Source: Roseibium sp. Sym1 (lineage in GTDB: Bacteria > Pseudomonadota > Alphaproteobacteria > Rhizobiales > Stappiaceae). From it: DNA of 64,000 bases. Location of the stretch: NCBI RefSeq assembly GCF_027359675.1, contig NZ_CP114786.1, forward strand, positions 2,826,501 to 2,890,500, given 5' to 3'. Under the pieces are notes generated by a model. The model was not told the origin of the DNA, did not search any database, and worked only from the letters and a program-made list of their open reading frames with translations. Shown piece after piece: positions 16,572 to 25,187 of this stretch (within the stretch, counting starts at the first letter, position 1; every line of letters starts with the position of its first letter). The position numbers were made by a program, and so were the translations under genes.

Positions 16572-18452
16572 ATGGAGAACGGTCACGAGACCGGGAACGG
16601 TGTTGCCGCGCAGGTGTGTGACGTGGCGCCGGTGCCGGATGCTGAACTCGCGGCGATCTGCACGCGGTACGGCTGTGACAAGCACCGCATGCTGGATATC
16701 CTGCGGGAGGTGCAGGATCGCTACCGCTGTATCGCGCCTTCGACCATGGACCGGATTGCCGCCGGGACCGGCCTCACCCGGATCGAGGTGGAGGGGGTCG
16801 CCAGCTTCTATTCCTTCCTGTCGCTGACACCGAAAGGCCGGGTGACCATCCGCCTGTGCGACGACATCGTCGACCGCTACTCGGGGCTCGAAGCGGTGTC
16901 CGCCATCTTTGAAGAGGTGCTCGGTATCCGTATCGGCGAGACGTCCGCCGACGGCGCTTTCTCGCTGGAAGTCACACCCTGCATCGGCATGTGCGACCAG
17001 GCGCCCGCCGCCATGGTCAATGACGTGGTGTTGACGAGGCTCACACCCGAAACGGCGCGGGCAGCAGCCGAGGCGCTCAAAGCCGGTGAGGCACCGGAGC
17101 GGATCGTGAGCGAGCGTTTTTCCTCCCTGACGCCGCATGAGCGCGCGCTGCACATGGTCGACAACAACATCCGCCATGCCGGCGAAGTGCTGCTCGGACC
17201 GGTGCCGGAGGAGGCCGGGCTGAACAACGCCGTGTCGATGACGCCGGCACAGATCATCACCGCTGTCGAGGACAGCGGTCTGCGCGGATGTGGCGGCGCC
17301 GGGTTCACGACCGGCCGGAAATGGCGGTTTGCCGCCAGCGAGCGCGCCGAGAAGCATTTCGTCATCTGCAATGCCGATGAGGGCGAGCCGGGCACCTTCA
17401 AGGATCGCGTGCTACTGACCGAACGGCCGCACCTGCTGATCGAGGGCATGACCATTGCCGCCCGTGCGGTCGGGGCGCGGGAGGGCATCCTCTACCTGCG
17501 CGGCGAATATGTCTATCTGCGCGAGCTCCTTGAGCAGGTTCTGGAAGAGCGGCGGCGTCGCGGTCTGCTCGGCAAAGCGATCCTCGGCGTCAAGGGCTTC
17601 GATTTCGACATCCGCCTGCAACTCGGGGCGGGCGCCTATATCTGTGGCGAGGAAGGTGCCTTGATCAGCTCCTGCGAGGGACTGCCGGGCGAACCGAAGA
17701 CCCGGCCGCCTTTCCCGGTCAATCGCGGCTATCTCGGCTACCCGACGGTGGTCAACAACGTGGAGACCTTCTGCCATGCCGCCCGGATCCTGGACCGGGG
17801 CGCGAAGTGGTTCCACGCCATGGGCACGGAAGGTTCGCACGGCACCAAGCTGTTCTCCGTCTGCGGCGACTGCCTCAACCCGGGCATTTACGAGCTTCCC
17901 TATGGCCACACGGTGCGCGAGTTGCTGGAGATGGTCGGTGGCGGAGAGGCCGCCGCGGTGCAGGTCGGCGGCCCGAGCGGGACGATGATTGCCCGCGACA
18001 GCTTCCACCGCAAACTCACTTTCGACGATCTCGCCACCGGCGGCGCCATCATCATCTTCAACGGCGACCGCAACATTCTCGAGATCGTCGAATATTACAT
18101 GTCCTTCTTCGTGCATGAGAGCTGCGGTTATTGCACGCCCTGCCGGGTCGGCAATGTGTTCCTGCAAAAGGCGATCCAGAAATTCCGCAAGGGCCTCGCC
18201 AATCCGGAGGACATCGACTACCTCAAGGAGCTCTCCGGCACGATCATCGAGACCAGCCGCTGCGGTCTCGGCATGACCTCGCCCAACCCGATCCTGTCGA
18301 CCCTGAAGAACTTCCCGCTGGTCTACTCGGCGGTTTCCAAGCCGAGCAAGGACGGCATTCGCGACACGTTCGACATCCAGTCGGCCATTGATGGCGCGCG
18401 CAAGATCGCCAAGCGCCGCTCCTACATCTTCGACAAGGATTTCACCCAATGA
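16572..18452 (+). CDS. hoxF: NAD-reducing hydrogenase diaphorase subunit, HoxE-like domain fused
   Basis: A 626-residue subunit that passes electrons between NAD(H) and the iron-sulfur chain using FMN. Residues 20-180 are a NuoE/HoxE-like thioredoxin-fold domain; Cys96, Cys137 and Cys141 are seen, but the fourth usual ligand is Asp101 (C-x4-D instead of C-x4-C). Residues 230-600 are NuoF-like: RGCGGAGFTTGRKW binds FMN/NADH and ESCGYCTPCRVG plus SRCGLGM bind a 4Fe-4S cluster. ATG at 16572 follows AGGGAG; an earlier in-frame ATG is at 16557. It opens the five-gene hoxFUYHW operon and overlaps hoxU by four bases. Confidence 0.93.
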   Translation: MENGHETGNGVAAQVCDVAPVPDAELAAICTRYGCDKHRMLDILREVQDRYRCIAPSTMDRIAAGTGLTRIEVEGVASFYSFLSLTPKGRVTIRLCDDIVDRYSGLEAVSAIFEEVLGIRIGETSADGAFSLEVTPCIGMCDQAPAAMVNDVVLTRLTPETARAAAEALKAGEAPERIVSERFSSLTPHERALHMVDNNIRHAGEVLLGPVPEEAGLNNAVSMTPAQIITAVEDSGLRGCGGAGFTTGRKWRFAASERAEKHFVICNADEGEPGTFKDRVLLTERPHLLIEGMTIAARAVGAREGILYLRGEYVYLRELLEQVLEERRRRGLLGKAILGVKGFDFDIRLQLGAGAYICGEEGALISSCEGLPGEPKTRPPFPVNRGYLGYPTVVNNVETFCHAARILDRGAKWFHAMGTEGSHGTKLFSVCGDCLNPGIYELPYGHTVRELLEMVGGGEAAAVQVGGPSGTMIARDSFHRKLTFDDLATGGAIIIFNGDRNILEIVEYYMSFFVHESCGYCTPCRVGNVFLQKAIQKFRKGLANPEDIDYLKELSGTIIETSRCGLGMTSPNPILSTLKNFPLVYSAVSKPSKDGIRDTFDIQSAIDGARKIAKRRSYIFDKDFTQ

Positions 18453-19177
18453 GCGGCACCAAGAAAGAGACTGGCTTCACCTTCACCATCGATGGCATCG
18501 AAGTCACCGCCTATGCCGGTCAGACGATCATGGAAGCCGCCGACGAGGCCGGGGTCTATATCCCGCGCCTGTGCGACCACGAGGGCCTGCGCCACCAGGG
18601 CAGCTGCCGGGTGTGCACGGTGAAGGCGGGCGGGCGCAGCGTTGCCGCCTGCACCCAGCCGGCGGCACCCGGCCAGGCGGTCGAGAACGAGACCCCGCAC
18701 CTGACCAAGATGCGCCGGGATCTCGTGGAAATGCTGTTTCACGAGGGCAACCACCTCTGTCCGATCTGCGAGGCCAGCGGCAATTGCGAATTGCAGGCGA
18801 TGGCCTACCGGCTCGACATGACGGAGGCCACAAAGTTCCCGTATCTGGAGCCGTGCCGGGCGCTGGATGCGTCCCACCCGGACATCGCGCTGGACACGAA
18901 CCGCTGCATCTCCTGCGGGCGCTGCATCCGCGCCTCCCAGGACGTCGATGGCAAGGGCATCTTCGGCTATGTCGGCCGCGGCATTCACCGGCGTGTCGCC
19001 GTCAATGGCGAGAACCTGGCGGACACGGATGCCGAGGTCACGGACCACGCCATCAGCGCGGAGGTCTGCCCGGTCGGCTGCATCATCCGCAAGCGGGTCG
19101 GCTTTGCCGTCCCGATCGGCGAGCGCGAGTTCGACAAGGGCCTGATCGGTCATGACATCGAGGAGAAGCGCAAATGA
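18449..19177 (+). CDS. hoxU: NAD-reducing hydrogenase diaphorase subunit, NuoG-like
   Basis: A 242-residue iron-sulfur protein. The N-terminal ferredoxin-like domain has CDHEGLRHQGSCRVC and a later Cys in AACTQ for a 2Fe-2S cluster. HEGNHLCPICEASGNCELQ is the His-Cys 4Fe-4S motif, and CISCGRC with the later CPVGC forms another 4Fe-4S site. It matches the short N-terminal third of NuoG, as expected of HoxU (about 235-245 residues). It connects HoxF to the HoxYH hydrogenase part. It overlaps its neighbours by four bases on both sides. Confidence 0.93.
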   Translation: MSGTKKETGFTFTIDGIEVTAYAGQTIMEAADEAGVYIPRLCDHEGLRHQGSCRVCTVKAGGRSVAACTQPAAPGQAVENETPHLTKMRRDLVEMLFHEGNHLCPICEASGNCELQAMAYRLDMTEATKFPYLEPCRALDASHPDIALDTNRCISCGRCIRASQDVDGKGIFGYVGRGIHRRVAVNGENLADTDAEVTDHAISAEVCPVGCIIRKRVGFAVPIGEREFDKGLIGHDIEEKRK

Positions 19178-19743
19178 GCGAGCTGCCCAAGGCCCGGATC
19201 GCAACCGCCTCCCTTGCCGGCTGTTTTGGCTGCCACATGGCGATCCTCGATATCGACGAGCGGCTGATCGACCTGATGAAACTGGTCGATGTCGACCGTT
19301 CGCCGCTGACCGACAAGAAGCGCTTCACCCAGCGCTGCGACATCGGCATCATCGAAGGCGGCTGCTGCAACGAGGAAAACGTGCATGTGCTGCACGACTT
19401 CCGGCGCAATTGCGACGTGCTGATCGCGCTCGGCCAATGCGCGATCATGGGCGGGCTGCCGGCGATGCGCAACGCGATCATGCATTCCGACGCACCTCTG
19501 CGCGAGTGCCTCGACGAGGCCTACATCACCGGCAAGTATATCCGCAACACGACCCACAACGTGCCCAACGACCCGGCGCTGCCGCTGCTGCTGGACGAGG
19601 TCTATCCGTGTTCCCAGGTGGTCGAGATCGACTACCAGATCCCGGGCTGCGCCCCGACCGGCGACATCATTTTCGACACGCTCTCCAAGCTTCTGACCGG
19701 CAAGTTCCGGGGCTTTGAGCGTGACATGATCAAGTTTGACTGA
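19174..19743 (+). CDS. hoxY: NAD-reducing [NiFe]-hydrogenase small subunit
   Basis: A 189-residue subunit that carries the 4Fe-4S cluster next to the NiFe site. Cysteines lie in ASLAGCFGCHMAILD, EGGCCNEENVHVLHD and YQIPGCAPTGDIIF, the pattern of short group 3 small subunits without signal peptide, so it is cytoplasmic. ALGQCAIMGGLPAMRN is also typical. It overlaps hoxU by four bases and is followed after 14 bases by hoxH. Confidence 0.93.
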   Translation: MSELPKARIATASLAGCFGCHMAILDIDERLIDLMKLVDVDRSPLTDKKRFTQRCDIGIIEGGCCNEENVHVLHDFRRNCDVLIALGQCAIMGGLPAMRNAIMHSDAPLRECLDEAYITGKYIRNTTHNVPNDPALPLLLDEVYPCSQVVEIDYQIPGCAPTGDIIFDTLSKLLTGKFRGFERDMIKFD

Positions 19744-19757
19744 GGCGGGACGTCGTC

Positions 19758-21200
19758 ATGAGTGAATCCAGACTGATTGAAATCTCGCCGGTCACGCGCG
19801 TGGAAGGCCACGGCAAGGTCACCATCCATCTGAATGCCGACAACGAGGTCGACGAGGCCCGGCTGCACATAGTCGAGTTCCGCGGTTTCGAGCGGTTTAT
19901 CCGCGGACGGCTGATGTGGGAAGTGCCGGTGATCGTGCAGCGGCTCTGCGGCATCTGTCCGGTCAGCCATCACCTTGCGGCGGCAAAGGCCATGGACATG
20001 ATCGCCGGTGTCGACCAACTCACACCGACGGCGGAAAAGATGCGCCGGCTGATGCATTACGGCCAGGTGATGCAGTCCCACGTGCTGCACTTCTTCCACC
20101 TGGCCGCGCCGGATCTCCTGTTCGGCTTCGGCGCGCCGGCGGAGAAACGCAACATCTTCGAGGTGATCAAGGAGCAGCCCGAGCTGGGCAAACGCGCCGT
20201 CCTGATGCGCAAATACGGCCAGGAGATCATCGAGGCGACGGCCGGCAAGAAGATCCACGGCACCGGCGCCATTCCGGGCGGCATCAACCGCAACCTGTCC
20301 ACCGAGCGCCGCGATCATTTCCTCGCCTCCATCGACGAAATGATCGCGTGGGCGCAGGATGCGGTGAAGCTTGCCCGCGATTACACGCTCGAGCACGAGG
20401 ACCTGGTCTCCGAGTTCGGCTCGTTTCCGTCCAACTACATGTCGCTGGTGCGCGAGAGCGACGGGGCTCTCGATCTCTATCACGGCACTCTGAGGGCGCT
20501 CAGCTCGACCGGCGACACGATCTTCGACCAGGTGCCCTACACCAGGTATCACGAGCTGATCGTCGAGGACGTGCGCTCCTGGTCCTACATGAAGTTCCCC
20601 TTCATCAAGACACTCGGTCCCGACGCCGGCTGGTATCGGGTCGGGCCGCTGGCACGCATGAACACGGCCAGCTTCATCGACACGCCGCTGGCCAATGCGG
20701 CGCTTGCGGACCTGAAGGCGGTCACCTGTGGCACGCCGAACAACTCGACCCTTGCCAATCACTGGGCGCGCATGATCGAGGTGCTGCATTGTGTCGAGAA
20801 GATCCGCGAGCTCCTGAACGATCCGGACCTGCAGGGATCCGACCTGGTTGTCACCGGAGACCGGCGCGAGGAAGGTATCGGCGTCATCGAGGCGCCGCGG
20901 GGCAACCTCATTCATCACTACAAGGTCGACGAGCACGACCAGGTCACCTATTGCAACCTGATCGTCTCCACGACCCACAACAACGAGGGCATGAACCGGG
21001 CGGTGAAAGACGTGGCGGTCAAGCATCTCTCCGGCAGGGAGAAGATCACCGAGGGCATGCTCAACCATGTCGAGGTCGCCATCCGAGCCTATGACCCGTG
21101 CCTCTCCTGCGCCACCCACGCGCTCGGCCAGATGCCGCTGCAGGTGGAACTTTTCGGTGCCGACGGCACGCTGGTCGACAGCCAGACACAGTGCGTGTGA
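19758..21200 (+). CDS. hoxH: NAD-reducing [NiFe]-hydrogenase large subunit
   Basis: A 480-residue catalytic subunit that splits or makes H2. The nickel ligands are in RLCGICPVSHHL (Cys64, Cys67) and DPCLSCATH (Cys448, Cys451, His454). RVEGHGKVTIHL is the N-terminal L1 motif. The 26 residues after His454 (ALGQMPLQ ... TQCV) are the tail removed by the maturation protease encoded next. Subunit make-up marks a group 3d bidirectional hydrogenase, usually cytoplasmic and relatively oxygen tolerant. The Hyp proteins needed to build the metal centre are not in the window. Confidence 0.95.
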   Translation: MSESRLIEISPVTRVEGHGKVTIHLNADNEVDEARLHIVEFRGFERFIRGRLMWEVPVIVQRLCGICPVSHHLAAAKAMDMIAGVDQLTPTAEKMRRLMHYGQVMQSHVLHFFHLAAPDLLFGFGAPAEKRNIFEVIKEQPELGKRAVLMRKYGQEIIEATAGKKIHGTGAIPGGINRNLSTERRDHFLASIDEMIAWAQDAVKLARDYTLEHEDLVSEFGSFPSNYMSLVRESDGALDLYHGTLRALSSTGDTIFDQVPYTRYHELIVEDVRSWSYMKFPFIKTLGPDAGWYRVGPLARMNTASFIDTPLANAALADLKAVTCGTPNNSTLANHWARMIEVLHCVEKIRELLNDPDLQGSDLVVTGDRREEGIGVIEAPRGNLIHHYKVDEHDQVTYCNLIVSTTHNNEGMNRAVKDVAVKHLSGREKITEGMLNHVEVAIRAYDPCLSCATHALGQMPLQVELFGADGTLVDSQTQCV

Positions 21201-21210
21201 GGGTGTTGGA

Positions 21211-21669
21211 ATGCTGCTGATCGGCTACGGCAATCCGGGGCGCGGGGACGACGGGCTGGGGCCGGCCTTTTCCGAAGGCATGGCCGCGCGCGCTTTGCCG
21301 GGTCTTGAGGTCGATACCGACTACCAGCTGGTTGCCGAACATGCGCTGGCGGTTTCAGGCCATGACCTCGTGATCTTCGCGGATGCGGAGATGGGCGGCG
21401 AGGAAGCCTTTTCCTTCCGGGAAATCGCGCCGGGCGCTCCGGACGTGCTCGGAAGTCACAGCCTGGTTCCCGAAACGGTGCTGGCGCTCGCCGAAACGCT
21501 CTATGGTGCATGTCCGAAAGCCTTTGTGCTCGGCATTTCCGGGTATGAGTATGGTGAGGTGAAAGAGGGGCTGTCGGAGAAAGCCGGTGCAAACCTGGCA
21601 GCGGCGGAAGCCTTTTTTCTGGACTGGTTAGCCGGCGAAATATCTTCGCGCCACGCCGCCCACGCATGA
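21211..21669 (+). CDS. hoxW: hydrogenase maturation endopeptidase
   Basis: A 152-residue protease that trims the C-terminal tail of HoxH after nickel insertion. IGYGNPGRGDDGLGPAFSE at the N-terminus is the family motif with a metal-sensing Glu/Asp, FADAEM supplies the next acidic residue, and GSHSLVPETVL carries the conserved His. The ATG is 10 bases after the hoxH stop, with TTGGA directly before it. It ends the hydrogenase operon, which runs toward the minus-strand cluster. Confidence 0.9.
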   Translation: MLLIGYGNPGRGDDGLGPAFSEGMAARALPGLEVDTDYQLVAEHALAVSGHDLVIFADAEMGGEEAFSFREIAPGAPDVLGSHSLVPETVLALAETLYGACPKAFVLGISGYEYGEVKEGLSEKAGANLAAAEAFFLDWLAGEISSRHAAHA

Positions 21670-21749
21670 GATGCCGGCTTGCGAGCGCATCCCCGTCCTG
21701 TTGAAGGATCGGGCTGAAAAGGATCATTCAAGCTGATGTCTGGGCTTGC

Positions 21750-22025
21750 CTACCCGCCCTTGACCTTCAGCTTGCCGCTGTCCCTGCCGTTTTCGGTGTC
21801 GTTGGTCCAGGTGAGGCGCAGGTCGAGGCGGGACTGGTCGTCCTCCTGGGTGGCGGTGACACGCAGGGTGATCAGGCCCCTGGGCTCCAGGGTGATCTCG
21901 CCGGTGTCGTCGCCGAACTCGAGCTCACCCTTGGCAATGCCCCGCTTGACCGCGTCGAGCAGTTTCTGGATCGACTTCCTGTCCTGGAGAGACTGGTGCC
22001 GGAACCGGCCCTTGCGTTCCATCAT
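21750..22025 (-). CDS. amphi-Trp domain-like small protein
   Basis: A 91-residue protein. SIQKLLDAVKRGIAKGELEF is an amphipathic helix and GLITLRVTATQEDDQSRLDL leads to an RLTW motif, the helix-plus-strand layout of amphi-Trp domain proteins. That family co-occurs with the GAK gene set, which fits the genes upstream. It is the last gene of the cluster, overlapping the metallophosphatase stop codon (ATGATG start inside TGA). Function unknown. A second in-frame ATG follows immediately. Confidence 0.65.
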   Translation of the reverse strand: MMERKGRFRHQSLQDRKSIQKLLDAVKRGIAKGELEFGDDTGEITLEPRGLITLRVTATQEDDQSRLDLRLTWTNDTENGRDSGKLKVKGG

Positions 22026-23371
22026 CGCGACACTCCGTGCTGCTTCAGGATCTCAACCGGGTCGAACAGTTTGGCATGCGGATAGTCCCGGCTGAGGCCG
22101 AGAATATTGCCGCTGGGCGAGATGATCGTTGCCCCGGTGCCGATGCCGTCCAGACCTTCGGAGCTTCTGGAGTGGCGGTCAAGGGTGATGTCGGCCTCCA
22201 GGTGCAGGAGGCCCTGTCTGGAGGTCAGTTCCTGACCGCAGTGGCGGTTGATGTGACCCTGGACCAGGAGCTTGATGCCCGCCAGATGAAGCTCCTCGAC
22301 ACCGGCCTCGGTCAGCGGGTGATCGACATCCCGGTACTTGGTCCGCATCAGGTTGGCGATCGTGCCGGAATAGAAGACAAAGGGATCCTTGCGGCTTTCC
22401 TTCCGGAAGCGCCGGTTGACGTGATCGACGCCCTTTTTCGAGATCTGGGCGGACATCTGGTCGTCGATGCCGGCATGGACGAACAGCAGCGATCCGCTCT
22501 GGTGCACGGCCTTCATCTGCCGAAACAGCCACGCGTAACGGCCATCAGGCTCGATGAACAGCTCCCGGCATTTCAGCGCCGCGGCAAAAAGCTCCCGGAT
22601 CGACAGGCCGACTTCGGCGGCGTGGTCCGCGAACTTGTCGGTCTTTTTCTTCAGGCGTTGCATCTCCTTGCGGATCGCGGCGTCGTTCATGTAGGCCGCG
22701 GCCGCCTTCGGGAACTGCTTCGTCCATTTCCTGCCGGGCACCATCAGGCGCAGGCAGTCCATTTCGTCCGGAAGGTGGTCCAAGGCCGAGGATGCATCGA
22801 CATGGCGGTCGAAGATCTCCTTCAGCAGCGGCATCACCTTCTTGCCCATGCGCACGAACATGTGTGCGTTGAGCGAGCTGCGCTTCACGGTGAGCGCTTC
22901 CAGACCGAGAAAAAGCCGGAGGTCGTGATTGCCGGCGAGCAGCACCACGTCCGTGGATTTCATCAGGACGGCCAGGGCGTCGAGCAGGTCAAGATTGCTC
23001 GGGCCCTTGTCGAGGCAGTCGCCGCCGATGATGATCTGGCAGCTCCGCCCGAAGGGCGTGAGCTCGAACTCCGTCAGGCCCGTGCCCGTGCGGATGATCG
23101 CCCGCGCCGCCACGAGGGAGCGCAACAGGCTCTCGGCATCGGCATGCAGATCGGAAATGAAGATCACCGGCCTTGCCGGCCAGTCCCAGGGACCGAGCTC
23201 ATTGGCTTTGGCAAGGCTGGTGACGAGGTCCGGCGCGTTGTTGCAGGCAATAGGCAGGTCGTGTCCCTTTTCGATCGGCCAGGGCACACAGCTCTCGGGC
23301 AGGTCCAGGTCCCGGCTGTTGGTGCAGGCAATCGGCGGCAGCAGGGGGCTCAGGGGCGTGTCCGTCATCAT
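22022..23371 (-). CDS. calcineurin-like metallophosphatase
   Basis: About 449 residues from the first of two adjacent ATGs (23369-23371). Metal-binding motifs of the PPP/calcineurin-like fold are in order: FISDLHADAESLL (about 90), GGDCLDKGPSNLDLLD, LLAGNHDLRLFLG, FVHAGIDDQ and LVQGHINRHCG. The middle is expanded with a helical, Lys-rich insert (KKKTDKFADHAAEVG). It could remove phosphate from proteins or small molecules; the open frame extends upstream out of family context. It is 17 bases after the histidine phosphatase and overlaps the amphi-Trp gene. Confidence 0.82.
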   Translation of the reverse strand: MMTDTPLSPLLPPIACTNSRDLDLPESCVPWPIEKGHDLPIACNNAPDLVTSLAKANELGPWDWPARPVIFISDLHADAESLLRSLVAARAIIRTGTGLTEFELTPFGRSCQIIIGGDCLDKGPSNLDLLDALAVLMKSTDVVLLAGNHDLRLFLGLEALTVKRSSLNAHMFVRMGKKVMPLLKEIFDRHVDASSALDHLPDEMDCLRLMVPGRKWTKQFPKAAAAYMNDAAIRKEMQRLKKKTDKFADHAAEVGLSIRELFAAALKCRELFIEPDGRYAWLFRQMKAVHQSGSLLFVHAGIDDQMSAQISKKGVDHVNRRFRKESRKDPFVFYSGTIANLMRTKYRDVDHPLTEAGVEELHLAGIKLLVQGHINRHCGQELTSRQGLLHLEADITLDRHSRSSEGLDGIGTGATIISPSGNILGLSRDYPHAKLFDPVEILKQHGVSR

Positions 23372-23388
23372 TGGGCTTGGCGTTCCAA

Positions 23389-24090
23389 TCAGTCCAGTGC
23401 GGTTTCCAGAACCTGACGCTGTTTCCAGGCGCCGGCGACATGCGACCAGCCCGCGTCCGGGCTGAAACTCACGACAACGGGTCTTGCGTGGTGCATGCTG
23501 ACCTTGCGGATGTCGTCGAAAGCGAGCACGCCGAGATGGTGCGCGGCATGGCGGAAGGCCGCTCCATGGCCGACAAAGACCTGCGCGGTCACCCCGGGGT
23601 GGGCTGCCAGCGCGTCGAGCCGAGTCTCCAGGAAGGCGGCCACGCGCGCGCCGGCCTCCAGCAGGCTTTCGGCTCCCTGGGCGGGAAGCCTGTAATGGCT
23701 GTTCGATTTCCAGTCTTCGGGGGGCGGCGTGTAGCGCGGATCCTCGGCAAGCACCTGTTCGATCTCGGGGATGGTCAGGTTGGCAAAGGCGCCGACACTG
23801 CGCTCGGCAAGCGCCTCGTGCTCGGTCACGGTGACGTCCGCTCCCGTAGCTTCGGACAGGGATTGGCCGAGAAGCGTGGCCGTCTGCCAGGCGCGCTGCT
23901 GGCGCGAACACAGCACCTCCGGCACGAGGCGCCAGCCATGGTCTGCGGCAAGGGCCGCAATTTCGTGGCCCGCGTCGGCGGCCTGCCGCCTGCCGGCATC
24001 GGTCAGCTGAAACGGCTGCAGCGCGCTCGGCGTGCCGGGTTTCTGGTGATAGGCGCCGTGCCGCACGAGGATTGCAAAACGGTTGGTCAT
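23389..24090 (-). CDS. histidine phosphatase family protein
   Basis: A 233-residue protein of the phosphoglycerate-mutase/SixA superfamily. The catalytic RHG is in ILVRHGAYHQKPG, the second arginine is in LCSRQQRAWQTA, Glu is in EALAERSVG and the second His is in VFVGHGAAFRHA. The enzyme should take phosphate from a substrate through a phospho-histidine intermediate. It starts inside the stop codon of the HprK-related kinase gene (ATGA), so a phosphatase is translationally tied to a kinase. Confidence 0.88.
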   Translation of the reverse strand: MTNRFAILVRHGAYHQKPGTPSALQPFQLTDAGRRQAADAGHEIAALAADHGWRLVPEVLCSRQQRAWQTATLLGQSLSEATGADVTVTEHEALAERSVGAFANLTIPEIEQVLAEDPRYTPPPEDWKSNSHYRLPAQGAESLLEAGARVAAFLETRLDALAAHPGVTAQVFVGHGAAFRHAAHHLGVLAFDDIRKVSMHHARPVVVSFSPDAGWSHVAGAWKQRQVLETALD

Positions 24091-25187
24091 GGTTTCTGCC
24101 CCAGGAGATCGGCCCCTGCGTGGAACAGGGCGTCGAAATCAATGTTGCCCGTGACTTCCCAGACCTGCACGTCCCTTAATGCGTTCAGATAGGCCGGCGT
24201 ATCCATTTCCGAGTGGTCCGTCCAGAACATACCATTGGTGCCCTGAAAGAACGGGCCCGGACTTTTCATGATCGCGGTGAGGAGGTCGGGCCGGTTCTCC
24301 AGGTTGACCTGGCGGACATTTGTCGGTTCCACGCTGTCCCGAGACCAGTTCAGCACCCAGAAATCGGTCAGCCCTGCGTCATGGGAAATCCGGCCCGGGC
24401 CGTAGATGTCGTCGATGAAGAGGTCGTATTTTTCTTCCAGGTGCCAGAGTTCGTCCGGTTCGAGATTGCGCAGCTCTTCCTCGCGTTCCTCGTCGATGAG
24501 GCCGGCAAGGCGGGCATTGGTGACGATGGTGCCCGGATTGATGCGCGGCAGCTTTGGGATGCCGAGCGCGTCGGTGCGGTTGCCGGCATTGCGCACCAGC
24601 AGACGGTCATTGGTGACATAGTGCGTTCCGGCGATTTCCATCAGGCGCAGCATGGTCGTCGACTTGCCGCCGCCGGAGAGGCCGGAAATGGCCAGTCCCT
24701 TGTCAGCCATGCGAACCGCGGCCGCGTGGCAGGCGACCCATCCCTGCCGCTGGAAATGGTTGAGGATCTGGGTATTGACGAAGTTGATCACCTGGTTGGG
24801 ATAATCCTTCGTCGGACCGAAGGCGATCGCCCAGCCGGGCGCCTGCAGGAATTGCACGCCGGTGCGCACCTTCAGCACCATGCGCCCGTTGTCCAGGTCG
24901 CAGACGGCATCCTTGCGCCCGGTCTTGCCCGGTTCCCGGGCCCAGTCGGTGTAGGCCACCGTGAAGGGCAGGTCGGCTTCGCCCAGGACATGGACGGTCA
25001 GGTCCGGTTCCGAGGGTGCGGAAATGACGTGCTGGAAGTAGCGCAGGAGTTCGGCCAGCAGCGTGTCCGACATGCAGCGGACTTCAATGACCAGCCCGCC
25101 GACAGTGAGACACACCGGGTCTGAGGCCTGGGTCTCGCGTACCGGCGCGAGCGCATCGACAACGTCCTGAACGCTGATGCCGGTCAT
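24087..25187 (-). CDS. HprK-related kinase B
   Basis: A 366-residue protein related to HPr kinase/phosphorylase. The P-loop GLSGGGKST is at 169-177, preceded by the His of WVACHAAAV and followed by THYVTNDRLL, which matches the Asp/Asn strand of HprK. The N-terminal 160 residues differ from true HprK. A large insert (LRNLEPDELWHLEEKYDLF) follows the core. No HPr is encoded nearby, so the acceptor is unknown; a protein of this operon is a good candidate. It overlaps both neighbours by four bases. The HprK-related kinase B family is part of the GAK gene set. Confidence 0.8.
   Translation of the reverse strand: MTGISVQDVVDALAPVRETQASDPVCLTVGGLVIEVRCMSDTLLAELLRYFQHVISAPSEPDLTVHVLGEADLPFTVAYTDWAREPGKTGRKDAVCDLDNGRMVLKVRTGVQFLQAPGWAIAFGPTKDYPNQVINFVNTQILNHFQRQGWVACHAAAVRMADKGLAISGLSGGGKSTTMLRLMEIAGTHYVTNDRLLVRNAGNRTDALGIPKLPRINPGTIVTNARLAGLIDEEREEELRNLEPDELWHLEEKYDLFIDDIYGPGRISHDAGLTDFWVLNWSRDSVEPTNVRQVNLENRPDLLTAIMKSPGPFFQGTNGMFWTDHSEMDTPAYLNALRDVQVWEVTGNIDFDALFHAGADLLGQKP

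Noticed and set aside
19632-21119. Minus-strand open frame of 495 codons
   Set aside because: Antisense to hoxH, which has all its nickel ligands.
23372-24142. Upstream in-frame extension of the metallophosphatase gene
   Set aside because: It overlaps the histidine phosphatase gene out of frame and has no conserved content.
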